Assembly: GCA_001598975.1 (NCBI GenBank)
Contig: BBXU01002885.1
Span: 1 to 49,034, forward strand
Reading direction: 5' to 3'
Origin: Parachlorella kessleri
Taxonomy: Eukaryota; Chlorophyta; Trebouxiophyceae; Chlorellales; Chlorellaceae
DNA: 49,034 nt
The notes beneath the pieces were generated by a model. It was given only the letters and a program-made list of their open reading frames with translations. It did no database searches and was not told the origin of the DNA. The first letter of the stretch is position 1; every line of letters begins with the position of its first letter. Position numbers and translations under genes: made by a program. This document shows positions 18,401 to 29,796 of this stretch, in pieces.

Positions 18401-20122
18401 GCCATCGCCCAACCACGACAGCATGTGCTTACTTGGAGTTAATCTGTATCTCGAAGCTGCCCTGGCTCACCGTACCCCCATCCCCTTGCAGGCTCACTTG
18501 TGGTGTCAGCGGTGGGAACGCCCACCACTGCTGCGCCACTGCTGCGATACTGCATACAAGATGCCGGAGGGGTCCTAGGATATCCCAGGATGCTTGATTT
18601 TCTGGAGCAAAGGGGGTTCAGCTTGCCCCATGGTCTCTCCCCTCGTCGGCTGCCCTTTGCATGGGTCTTTGGAAGGTGCGTATGCTTGTCGCACTGCTCA
18701 GCTGCACTGGGTTGTGGCTGCTTCACTCTCAGTTGCTCGCCTTCGTGACACTCTGACTGCGGTGGTACAGCACAGCAGGCCGCCAGATCAGCCCTGGGAC
18801 ATGCCCTGCTGTTGAGGAATACCGGCTGCCGATCAAGCATGCTGCTCACCAGTATACTGACAAGGTATTGGGGCGACCAGCAATAGTATGTGCCCGGCCT
18901 CCTTGCCATGCAGGTCCTTCTGGGCCGTATCCCTCTATGGAGCCAACGTCTATGTTGAGAACATCATGTCAGGGCTTGAGAATGAGGAGGTTCACAACCT
19001 AGTTACAGGCAGGGCTGGGTAACTAGCTAGCATGGACAGTTGCATGGTGGTGATGGTGTGGCAACTGAGCAGCGGGCATGGGTTGGTGGTTTGCTGTGTA
19101 ACTAGCTTGTTACCACACTTTCCATGTGCCTCAACAATGCCTTCATTTGCCACATCTGGTGACAATGGGGGTCCGGCAGCTCCTTAACGGACGCACAGCA
19201 CTGGGTACGGACACCTTCATTCAAAGGTGGATCTGTTTGCGTGGATGTCATATTGACTACTGCTGTATGGACAAGCGCGAGCCCTGCAGGATACAACCAA
19301 GTGCACAGGGGCTGCAGGGGCACGTTGGCTCAGTAAATCGCAGACAAGTCTTTGCTATGTGATGCTTTAGAGGACGACCTCAACAGGCAGATGAGGCAGC
19401 ACCATGCGACGTTGCTGCAGGCAAGTTTGTGCTGTACGTTGCTGAGGACCCTGACCTCGACAAGCAGCTAGGCGTCCGGGTGGAGCTGGCCAGGGGGGTG
19501 CAGGCCAGCGAGGAAGTGAGGTAAGGTGAAGGGTGCAGGCCAGGAAGTGAGGTGAGGTGATGTGAGAAGGGTGCAGGCCAGCGAGGAAGTGGGGTGAGCT
19601 CCATAGCTGTGGCCTCTTTGGCTTCTCGCGCTGCTGCTGCTGCTGCTGTCTCTTTGGCACACCATGGCTGGTACCAGGGCATTGTTGGGGGGCCCGCCCG
19701 CAGTAGCTTTGTTGCGTGGCTGCTTGAAGCAGCTCTGGGTGCGTGAGTATAGTGGCACTAGCCCCGCAGCGGATGGGTGTGCATGATGGACCTGACGGGA
19801 TAAGAAGGGCACTGTGATGCTGGAGCGGACTATGAGATATGCGGGGCAGTAGCAATTCAGGAGACAGGAGTAATGCACATGTGCCAGCCTTATGCGGTCC
19901 AAGCTCCCTGCTGCAGCCCTCAATGCATGGTGACACAAGTTGGCAACCCCGCGCTGTTGCAGGGACCGAGTGGCTCGCACAGTTTTGCAAGAGCTGCGGC
20001 GGCTGAACTCCGAGTATAGCAACTATGTCCCAACGGCCAAGCAGCTACCTTGGGTGACACTGCACCCTATTGGGGACCCTGCGTGGTTCCCTGGGGGCGT
20101 CAAACACAAATACACTCTGTAA
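15483..20122 (+). CDS. Phenylacetate-CoA ligase-like (PaaK family) adenylate-forming enzyme, one in-frame stop
   Basis: Exons: 15483-15832, 15987-16080, 16280-16382, 16705-16812, 17095-17185, 17422-17545, 17967-18057, 18492-18675, 18914-19008, 19421-19520 and 19963-20122; 499 codons plus stop. The family is recognised from the ATP-binding loop HSSSGSSGCPTYW (about 105-117), FEQVFRDNF, FPLGVWVGGLF, the AGEVFSEEWRDL block, SIYGTADAG, LPTLVQYDPF, LLRY, FVFGR-type AWVFGR, SLYGANVYVEN, RRLNSEYSNYV and the C-terminal GGVKHKYTL. Such enzymes adenylate a carboxylic acid and load it onto CoA; the substrate is unknown. At 16779-16781 a TAA sits exactly where the family has Tyr, in LLG-stop-PPAMKEVVDA, although reading frame and splice sites are intact on both sides. 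Exon 7 could instead end at 18069 (GT donor, four extra residues); the exon 9 donor is GC. Either a recent pseudogene, an allele or a sequence error. Confidence 0.82.
19496..19598 (+). repeat. Triplicated exon-end/splice-donor repeat
   Basis: Three imperfect copies (starts 19496, 19531, 19569) each read GGGTGCAGGCCAG, then GAAGTGAG or GAAGTGGG, then a GT donor. Copy 1 is the real end of the coding exon, with its donor at 19521. Copies 2 and 3 lie in the intron and carry equally good GTGAGG and GTGAGC donors, so alternative 5' splice sites are possible. Confidence 0.8.
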
Positions 20123-20379
20123 GATACTTAGTGAGGCCGGCGACATACAGGCTGCCGAGGAGCAAAACTTCCACGGTGCAAACAAATACATATGGTCAGT
20201 CAAACTGTCGCAGCACTAGGCAGAGCATACCATGATGGGCAGTCACAGCGTGCTATCGTGATATGATAGGAAAGTAGAGCAGCATGTCATGACATGGCAC
20301 CAGGGAACAAGCGGGCTACAGCTTGATTACCTTATTATGCTTTCCACGGGTCAAGGGCCACTACACATGCCACTGCATG
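20123..20379. other. Short intergenic spacer
   Basis: This is the CoA-ligase-like 3' UTR. The stop codon itself overlaps a TGTAA. Nothing else is recognisable. Confidence 0.4.
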
Positions 20380-20652
20380 TCATCTGCCAAAATACCCAGA
20401 TTTCCGCAAATCCCCTAGGCCCTCATTATAGTACAATAAGCTGCTCAACCTGACGATGGACTTGCCCTTGGAGTATAGGCGCTGCAACCCCTCCTCTAGG
20501 CTTCCTGTGTAGTTGGGGGCCCGTCCTCCCGTAGACCAACAGTACCAAAGCTGCTGGAAAAACGCGGCAGGGCTAGTTGGGGCAGTTGTGATCGGGGAGG
20601 CGTTAGTAGCATAGTTCTCCCCGTTGTCGTCCGTTGTGCTAGAGGCAACCAT
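20380..20652 (-). CDS. Possible small orphan protein (90 aa)
   Basis: A single open frame from ATG (20652) to TGA encodes 90 residues. The N-terminal third is Ser/Thr/Asn-rich. The rest looks like a folded or helical segment (FFQQLWYCWSTGG, SLEEGLQRLYSKGKS, SSLLYYNEGLGDLR). Codon choice is mixed but the composition looks more protein-like than neighbouring non-coding frames. It sits 231 bp from, and divergent to, the BAT2-like gene. I recognise no family, and it could be chance. Further exons cannot be excluded. Confidence 0.35.
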   Translation of the reverse strand: MVASSTTDDNGENYATNASPITTAPTSPAAFFQQLWYCWSTGGRAPNYTGSLEEGLQRLYSKGKSIVRLSSLLYYNEGLGDLRKSGYFGR

Positions 20653-20883
20653 TAGCCCGGAGCCAGGTAACTGGGTGTTGATCAGTTGAGTTCAAACTCG
20701 TTTTAATGAGATCCTAGCTGGCTTGATCGCTTCGGCACTTTTATTATAAGTGAAAATGGCAAAAGTCTATGCGGTGCACAGTGCAACAGTGTGCGGCTTG
20801 TGTGAAGCCCTGACCTTGAGTGGCGCCTGTTGCAGCGTACCAGCGCTTTTACTTCCTTTCGAACGGAATCAGTGGTAGCAGCC

Positions 20884-23800
20884 ATGTCGGGAGCTCCGCC
20901 AAGGTAGGGCAGGAGCTAGCGAATTCCTCGTTCTGTGCAGCTCTGTGTTCAACTGGCTTGGCTGCCCACCTGTATTATGTATGTTTTGACAAAACTCAGT
21001 GAAGCATCACATGGCTGACTGTTGTGCAGGGCCAGGCGTATGGTGTCACTTGGCAAAGTTACAGCCCCCAAGCCTGTAAATCTGCCCAGTCAGAAGTGAG
21101 TGGGGCGGTGGCAGCCTGCCCTTTGTATAAGAGACTGTTTTGCTGGAAACCGTTGTTATCCTTGTGTGGACAGAGCTTCTGCCTGTGCCCTGTACTCCGC
21201 ATATGTCATCAAAAACACCCCACCCAGCGCTTTGTGTTTGACGCAGGAAGGAGAATAATGGCAACGACCCCACTATCAGCTTGGTCCCCAAGTAAGCTGC
21301 CCGATGCAGCGGTGGGGTGTGCTTTAACTGCTTTACTTGCCTGCATGCTTGCAACCGCCAGTCCGCCCCAGTTGGGATTTCTCAAACCCCAAAGAAAACT
21401 TTAGCTGGGTTTCAGCTCTGTTTTCTCCTGCCAAATGGGTTGTACATTGCCAGGCATGGCTGTGTGGCATCGGGTGTACCACCAGGAGGCTCGGAGACGT
21501 CAGGCCGAACAAGCTAGTGCTGTCGCAGGGGCAGCGGCGGGTGGGGCGACAGCGCTCTAGGCACCTCAGGAACCTCTGACAGCGCTTTGAGGGAGGTGGC
21601 AACCACAGCAGCAGGGGAGGCGCCCAGGCTGCCACCGCGTGCCATCCCTGCCGCGCCGTCTGCGGCCTGGGGCGGACTGGGACTGCCAGAGGAACGCAAG
21701 GCAGGTTGCGGTGGTGACTGTTGTGGAAATGCAAAACGGGCAAGTGCAGGCTTTGTTGTGTGTGCTTGGCTGCTGAAGAATGCCTCAGGCAGGCAGCCGT
21801 GGCAGTGGGGATCAGGAGCTGCAGTCCGAGTAAGGCTGAAAGCAGGAGGCAGGTGGCTTGAAGTTGGAGTGGCTGACTGTTGTATTGTGGGAAGAAGGAC
21901 GGACAGTGCCATTCTGGTGCTGCAGAGGGCACTAGAGATTGCAAGCCGCGAGGAGTTCCCCAATCTGACAGCAAGACCTGACAACCTGCCGCCTGAGCAG
22001 CACCCTCGCGCCCGTGCGCCAGCTGAGGGTCGTGCTGCTTGGGACGACGACGAGCGCAGCTATGCAGGTGTGACTTCCACCTTACATGCTTAAGATGGGC
22101 TGGTGTCAGGTAGCAGTGACGGAGCTTCAGCTGCTGACGCCGTGCAATAGAGCATCAGCCGTGCTTGGCGACAGACTGACAATGCACTCGTTAGCAAACC
22201 TGGGGCGTCTCTTACTGAATGGCGGTTACCCAGTTGTGCGAGGATTGGAGCACCACCCCTCGATTCCTTCCTTAATGACACCTATTGATGGCTTGTCGGC
22301 AACAAGCTCTGGTGCGGCCCTCAGGAAACACTTGTTAGGATTTGAGAGGTAGAGGTAGCCAAAAACTCGTCAACTCCCTGCTTCCCTGTAGGCCCGCCGG
22401 AGGATCGTGAGCCCCATGGGTACCGCTCCGGCGGAGATCGTTGGAGTGAGCACAGCGGTGGTGGCTATGGGGGCGCGGAGCGGGAGAGGGAGCGGTACGG
22501 AGGCGGTACTGCCGCTCCCTACGACCGTGGTGTTGAGAGATATGGGGAGCGCGAGATGAGGGGCTATGGGCCTCCCGGCGACCGCGATAGGGAGCGGGAG
22601 TTTGACAGATATGGGGGACCACCGCCCGACTGGGACCGCCGCTACCATGGCTACCGTGAGGGCCCTGGTGCGTTTTGGGAGTTGAGCTGGGAATGCTGTT
22701 GGCTGGGTATGCTTGGGAGCCCACGTGTCCCGGGATCTCGGGGATGGCCTCGTCTGGCAAATTTCTGTAAGGTGGCGCGGAAGAACAAAGGGCGAGGGGA
22801 GATGGCAGGAGGTTATCATGCCTAGGCATGAAAACTCTTGCGGTCCGGTTCCCACCATCTAGGCTGCATGGGTTTGGTGGCGCGCACGGCGGGCGGGGGG
22901 GGGGGGGGGGGGTGCATAGGGTTGGCAGCTGTGGGTGGTTCAAGTAGGCGTTGGCTGTGAAGCTGGTTAGAGCAGCAACCCACCATGCGTACCACAGGCA
23001 GCACTGTCCTTTTCAAGCTGCCAGGTAGAACCACTCATACAGTAGTCATCTGGTGGTACCTAGGCGCGTATTGTTCACCGCATGGCCTGACACACAGCAT
23101 ATATGTGCTGACTCTAGCCTCAGTACCTCCAGGTAGCAAACCCCAAATTGGGAGCCGTTACTCACGAACGCTTTGCCTGCGGTTCAGGTCCCTATGACCG
23201 AGATCGAGAGCGGTTTGAGAGGGGTCCCCCAGAGGAGCGCTATGCTCCGCCCCCTCGTGAGCGCTATGGGGTCCCGCCGCCCCGTGATTACGGCCACCCT
23301 GACGAGGACTACCAGGGAGCCCCTCGCAGGTGGGTGCTTCTGCTGGGTCCCTTATTCTTAAGGCTGTGTTAAATGTATGGTCAGACTGCTTTGTACATGT
23401 TGGAGGTCTGCACCCCTTTATCGTGGGTTGGCTGCGGCTGTCCTTGCTTGTTGATTGAGTGCTCTACAGCACAGGATGCAAGTGAGGTTTGGGATGGTTG
23501 TCCTTGGGTCGCGTTTGTTGACTGACTCGCCTTACACTCTACAGGCCCTATGATGGCCCCCCGTCTAGGAGTGATAGGAGCGATAGCGACTTTGAGAGGG
23601 ATCATCGCCGGCCCTACCCTGACTATGATGGGCATTACAGGTGGGCTAACGCGTTTCCGGCAGACTTTCACTCTGTTGGTCGTTTTTGACATGTGCATGG
23701 TGCGAAGAGAGAAGCAGAAGGGAAAATAAGGGGGTTGGTAGTCAAGCGATGCGGCGGATGGGTAGCGGCTGCTCTGGCACTGCAGTGTTTGTGTGAAGCA

Positions 23801-26800
23801 CAGAGCTAAAGTTGTGCGCTCACTGTGTGGCTTTTTGGTTGAGGCTGCATGCCATATTAGGGTTTGGATGGACAGGCCACTTGACCATAAAGCATGGCGA
23901 TATATATAAGGATGCTTGGCATGAGTCTGGTCAGTGTCCCATGCTTTCAGACGATTCACAGGAACAGCCTGCCAAGCCCACGCTATAGGTTGTGCTAAGC
24001 TGGCGGTACTGGCTTGCTGCACAGGGGACCTCCCCGTGGTGACAGGTACCCTCCGCGTGACTACGATGGGCGCGGGGAGTACAGCCGCCATGTTCCCGAT
24101 CACTATCCTGCAGCCCCGCCGCCGCCGCCCCCTCCCCGCCGCAAGGAGCAGGTAGGGTTGTGTTTTGCTTTTCGGCTCGCATGGTCTGCTGCTGCTTTGC
24201 AGACACAATACTGACAATGTTGGGCGCTACTTACTCTCAGTCTGCAAGTGGTTCTGTGCTTGAGCAAGCCTTCCGGCATTTCCATGGTACGCAAGCTGTG
24301 ATTCATCATTTTGATAAGCTGTTACGCTAGTGAGGCTGGAGCCCAGGCCCCCCACCCATTACCACAGCATGGGTGGAAGTCTGAGCTTGCCCTGCTCATG
24401 GCAGTTCATTGACTTGGGGTTTGCTCTGGAAGACAAGCTCGCCTTGAGAGCAACGCCTTGAGGCCTGGCAACATCTCGGGTGGTCTTCGCTGGTGTGCAG
24501 GGGCCCGACCACGCGGGCAGCAGCAGCCTTGCCAGCACGCCCCCCGGCGCCGCCAATGGTGTGCCCCTTGAGCGCAGCGCCAGCATGCTCAGCGGCTCCA
24601 CAGCGGTGTCAGACAGCACGGCTGTGTCCAGCAGGAGGGCCACCATTGGCAGCTCCATGCCGCGGTCCGACTGGGGCTCTGTGGCTGGGGAGGCCACGCC
24701 CTCCTTGCCAGGGACAGCTTCAGGGGGAGCAGTCATGGAGGACGTGGAGGTCCTCAGGCAACCCCATGTGGAGCAGGTGAGGAGGCTTGGGTTCAGGTTG
24801 GCTGGCAAAAACTGTTTGAAATGCCTTCCTGCAGTCATCCTACTTGATGGGATGACTGGGGTTTCACGCCTGGCTGGCATCAGTCACCTCTGATGAGAGG
24901 GGCGGGGCTGACGGCTGCGGTGCTGGACATTTCAAGGAGTGGTACAGCCCCAAGGAGGCATTTGAAAGATGCTTGATGTCACCTACAAAGAGTCGTTGTG
25001 CCGCGCAGCCTCTACCGGCGAAATCAGCGGATCCAACGCACCCTGTGGAAGCGGTAGGGCCTTCTGGTGGCAGTGCAGCACAAGACCTGCCTGGGCCTGA
25101 CGTACGGGACAGGCCACGAGCGAGAGCACACGTGCCCAGTGCTTTTAAGGCACTTGCACAGCAGCAGGAACAGCTGGTTGCTCAGCAGGCGGGCCCAAGT
25201 GCAAAGGCTGCGTCCACATCAACCTTGCAAACGCTGGGGCCTGACCCTGGCAAGAGGGCAGCCCGACGGGTTGCCGCAGAGCGGGTGCCGCCGCCCTCCC
25301 AGCCGCAGCAAGCACATGAGCAGCATGTACAGGGCGGCAGCGGTGCAGCAGCAGCCGCAGCAGGGCAGGCCCCGGTCAGTGCCGCCGCGATATCTCAGGC
25401 GGCGCCGCAAGAGCAGCCGCTATCACCCACAGGGCAGGTGCGCTCAGGGCTACGGACGAGGACGCAGAGATCCGTGGTATGTATGTCTCTTATGTCAGTG
25501 CGCTGCTGTCTGATGAGGCTCAATCAGAGCGAGTGCAGGTGACAGACCGCGGCAGTTGGGGGACAGCCTGCGTTATGATTTGTACTGTGGAGGGTGAAAG
25601 GGCTAAAGAACACGGGCTTATTAAAAGTGGTCGTCTTCTCAGCAAATGGTTTGACCTACTCGCATGCTTGTGGCAACCAGCAGCAGAGCAGCCTTGGAGG
25701 AATAGAAAGCTGTTGGGCTGACAGAAGTGTGACATACACTGCAGGCCGGACCACCCAAGATTCTCAAGAGGGAGCAGACGCCCTCCCCTGCACAATTACC
25801 CTCGCTTGCAGTGCCTGCCCCCCAGCAGCAGCAGCAGCAGCCACAGCAGCAACCAGTGCGGCCACCTCCCCCGCCTCCCCCTAAGCACCGACCACAGCGG
25901 CAGCAAGAGCAGCTTCAAAGCATCGGACATGCATCGGCGGCCATTGCAGCGCAATCTAGCCGAGGAGTCCCCCTGTCCGGGCAGCAGCAGCAGCAGCCAC
26001 AACAAGCACGGCCGGCTGCCTGGGGTGAGCCACAGGTGCAGCAAGGCTGGGCACCAGTCACAAGCCAGGCGGCACAGCAGCAGCAGCAGCGGCAGCTGCA
26101 GGGGCGGCATGGCGAGGAACGGGGTCGGCGGGCTGGAGAAGACGTGGTGGTTCTTGGGGGTGAGTGGAGACTGGCTTGGAAATGTGAACATGGCTCCAGG
26201 CTGCAATGGTGATGCATACCGTCAGGGTAACCAGGTCACTCCTGCCTCGCTTAGGGCCTTGGGTGGATATGAGGTAGGCACAAATAGGGATACAACGTCC
26301 GTCCGTCCGTCCAAAAGACACCGTGTCCTGAAAGCGGGAGTTAGTAACCGCAACGCCACACGGTCTCATGGCACTGATGCAAGGGAGGTCACAGCCGAGG
26401 TACCTGCGGCACGTTTAAGACTGGCCGTCCCTTGTTGCTCGTCTCGTGCAGGCGGGATTTCCCTCCCATCTGAAGAGACTCTGATGCATCACATCGCCTC
26501 GCCCGAGCGCCAGCCCATGCTGCGCGTGCTGCCCCCGCCAGTTGGCGCCCAGCACCAGCAGCAAGGAGGACTTGAGCCGGGAGGCCTTGCGCGCAGCATG
26601 TTGCCAGCCTCAAGGTCGGGGCTGCCCCCTCACCCGCCCGTAAGCGTGACTGCCCACTTCCCTCAGAACCCGCAGCACCTTCCGGGGCAGCAGCTGCACC
26701 ACCAGCAGCAGGTGCAATTGGCAATGCAGCCAAGCAGCAGCTCTGCCATAGCGTATGCACCCATGCCAGGCATGTTACCTGGCGGCGCTGGTGTTCCACA

Positions 26801-29796
26801 GCAGCAGCAGCAGCAGCAGCAGCAAGCCATGTATGGGGCGCCATTCGTATTGGCGCCGCAGCAGCAGTCAGGGCCGCACGGGCGGGCCCCCCCGACCTTG
26901 CACCCAATCCTTGCGGGGCTGCCTGCTGCACAGCAAGCCCAGCTGCTTGCCATGCAGCAGCAGGGCTTGCGGCTGCCGCTGCCAGCAGGCACGTCGGGAG
27001 CTCTACCCGCTAGCAGTATGCCACAGCCCCTCATGACCTTTGGCAGCGCACCTCCGCCTGTCCAGGTAGGCACGGGCAGGGGACGGGGGTTGGCATGGGT
27101 TGTAGCGTAGCCTGCCTTCCGACATAGCGCCTTTGGACAAGCACCTGCACCTTGTGCAGTTGGAAGCGAACGTGGTTACTGCGTGCGGCTGCCTCTCGGT
27201 CACTTTTGGTGTTATTTTGGGCGCCTGCTTAGTTATACACTCAGTCTTTTGAAAGCTTCTCCAAGGAGAGGACGTGCTCTATTTGGGAGCAACGGCCTGC
27301 CCCTATGCTTGAGCTGCTACCAATTCTGGCAGCTGCGCAGCTTTCATCCCTTTATCATCCCTTGCTTCCCTTCAGGACGCTCCTGGGGTGAGGATGGCAC
27401 TTGCGTCGCACCAGCCTATAGCACCTGCTCTGCAGTTTGGTGACGTCACGCTGCCCAGCGCGATTGAAGGCAGCGTGGAAAGCGAGGTACCCTCACTGGC
27501 GGCGGCGGCAGCAGCAGCAGGGGCCTCGGGGGCTGCAACTGGCGAGCTCACTGCTGAGCAGCAGCATGCCTTCATGAAAGCCAAGGCAGCCGAGAAGGCG
27601 AGACTGCTGCAGGAGCAACAGGTGCGGCAATGCATAATCGCTGGGCTCAAAGGTAGTGCAGCTGTTACCAACTCTTTTATACTGGCTTCTTGCACATTTG
27701 TTTAGCACTCGCTTTCGCATTTGCAAGGAGTGGGAGACTTCCGAGGGTGCCCCGCAGGAGTTGGTTGGCGAGTGTCAGTTTACGGGTTAGCAGATAGCTC
27801 TCTGCATCCCCTTGCATGTATTCATGCATGCCCAGCTGTGACTTACGGCTGGTTCGGCATTGGCTACAGCCCTGCTGGTCCCTTAGATGCTCATGGGCAC
27901 GGTTGTAGCACCGAGAAGGAGGGTACGCCTGTCCCCACAGTGTAGAACACCACTGGTCCATACCTTCACCTGCAGGCAAGGCGCAAGCAGGAAGAAGAAC
28001 GGCGCAGTACGCAGCACAGGCATGGCGAGCGGCATGCGCCGGCAGCAGCTTCGGAGGTGGTCAAGCGCCCACAACCACCGCCAGCGCCACAGCAGCAGGA
28101 GCAGCATGCCGTGGTGCAAGGCCTGGCAGCACCACCCCCACCACCACTGAGAGGGACTGGCCCGCCTGGGGCGAAACCCCCTCGAGGTAAGGCAGCCCGG
28201 GGTAATTCGGCCGTACACACACCGGGATCTGGCAGATAGGGTTGTGCCGCTGCCGGTACTGTTTTGGTGCATGGCCAGCGTGACAGCGGGCTGCAGGAAT
28301 AGCCTTAGCAAAGTTGATAGATGTCCGTTTTGCTGGGAATGGCTGTTTCTCTGGCCATGATGTGCTGAGAAATCACTCGAGGGTGCAACAGATAGAACCC
28401 GTCAAACCAATAGCGCGGATGGTAGCCTTGACAAGTTCTTGCCAGACACGGTCTGCTTGTTGGCGCGTTTCAGGTCGCGGCCGGGGCCGACTTGCCGAGG
28501 GCAATTCGCAGCATCAGCAGCCACGGCAGGGGCAGCAGGCAGAGCAGCAACCAAATTCTGCACCTGGCGACCACACAGCGGGCCGTGGGAAAGGTACGCA
28601 TCACACCTTTTGATCTGCTCCAGGTTGTGGGGGCTTGATTGTCAATAGGTAGCGTGTAGGTAGTTTAGGGCACTATACCTGGAGGGAGTAATGTAGCAGA
28701 TGAACGAGCAGATCGTGGCGTGGTTTCTTGTCAGGTCATGTTGCAAGCCCGGCCTCCCGACCGTTATATGTGCAGGTCGGGGCGGTCGCAGCGGTGGCCG
28801 CGGCGGCAGAGGCAGAGGCCGGGGCGAGGGTGAGCTACCTAGTCCCGCTGATGCAGCAGCAGCAGCAGCAGCACCGCAGCCTGGCGCAGTGGGTGAGACC
28901 CGCAAGCCGGCAGCCAAGCAGCAACAGAGAGCCAGGGGCGGCGAACAGCGTGCGGCAGCAGGTGGCAACGGCAGTGCTGGCGCCCCGCCTCCACCCCCCG
29001 GGTTGGGGACCGCGGAGGGCAACAGTGCACCGGCCAAGCAGCCAGCTGCGGCTTCGGCGGGCGTGCCTCCCACCGCCACTGTTGTGGTGGTAGAGAGGAA
29101 GCGCAGCGGCAAGCAGGGGGCACCCGGCGGCGGCGGTAGCAAGGTACCGCCAGGGTTGTCCAGGCAGGCTGAGCAGGGGCAGCAAGGGCAGCAGGCGCCA
29201 GATGCTGCTGCGGAGGTCAATGGCAGTGCAGCAGCTGGCAATGGCGGGGCCAGGGGTGGCCGCGGCGGGCGCAGCAGGGGCGCTGGCAGCAGGGGAGGTC
29301 GCCACGCTGCGGCAGCCGACTTTGTTCGTTCTAGCACCGCCTCGGAGACAGGTGACTCGGACGGGATATCCGCCCAGGTTCATTTGCTACGGCCTAAGCT
29401 TTACCTGTGTTGACTGCGTCCGCTGCGTGGCGAAGTTTGAATGAGCAATTAGTTGAGTGCGGAGCACTGAGCACAGTAACAGCGTGCAGTGTTGGGTTTT
29501 TGAAGCGCGTAGCTTATGTCGCAGGGAACAGGTAACACTCACAGCTCTCAGCAACATGCGGCAGGCCTTTTACCTGTGTGTGCTTGGTGTGTCCTGGCTG
29601 TCATCTAAGGGGTTCCTCACATGGTATTGCAGGCGAGGGCAGCACCGCAGGCAAGGGGCCGTCCGGGCCAGCACCACGGCGGGGCGGCGGCGGCTCTAGG
29701 GGCCGTGGCAGGGGTGGCCGCGGCGGTGTTGCAACAGGTGGCCCAGGAGCAGAGAACGCTCCTAGGGACAGTGCCGCCCCTGTGCAGGCTGCATGA
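20884..29796 (+). CDS. BAT2/PRRC2/MOS1-like protein with poly-Q and RGG regions
   Basis: Exons: 20884-20903, 21030-21095, 21247-21291, 21529-21700, 21926-22067, 22392-22667, 23188-23329, 23545-23640, 24025-24151, 24501-24776, 24898-25476, 25745-26159, 26452-27065, 27376-27621, 27976-28186, 28474-28593, 28776-29351 and 29633-29796; 1428 residues. The first 50 residues match the BAT2 N-terminal domain of animal PRRC2 and plant MOS1: SLGKVTAPKPVNLPSQ, ENNGNDPTISLVPKG and GGWGD. REEFPNL near 108-114 is the second family block. Then follow an Arg/Asp/Glu/Tyr/Gly-rich region (149-362), PPKILKRE (650-657), several poly-Q runs, an AEKARLLQEQQARRKQEEE helix (about 1062-1080) and an RGG/GRGGR-rich C-terminus (from 1140). 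Family members bind RNA or stress-granule proteins and, in plants, affect chromatin and immune gene splicing. Exon 4 seems to end at a GC donor (AAG|GCAGGT). The exon 11 start (24898) is the weakest junction. Confidence 0.85.
22895..22912. repeat. Homopolymer run of 18 G
   Basis: An uninterrupted G18 lies in the BAT2-like gene intron between exons 22392-22667 and 23188-23329. It is likely to be length-unstable and may be miscounted in the assembly. On RNA it is a G-quadruplex-prone tract. Confidence 0.9.
26799..26825 (+). repeat. CAG trinucleotide repeat encoding poly-Gln
   Basis: Eight CAG codons followed by CAA encode nine glutamines in the BAT2-like protein. Shorter CAG and GCA runs occur at about 25829-25842, 25983-25995, 26076-26090 and 28853-28872 in the same gene. 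Confidence 0.9.

Noticed and set aside
21701..21925. Retained in-frame segment joining two BAT2-like exons
   Set aside because: The frame is open but encodes a Cys-rich stretch foreign to the family. A strong AAG|GCAGGT donor and CTGCAG acceptor flank it.
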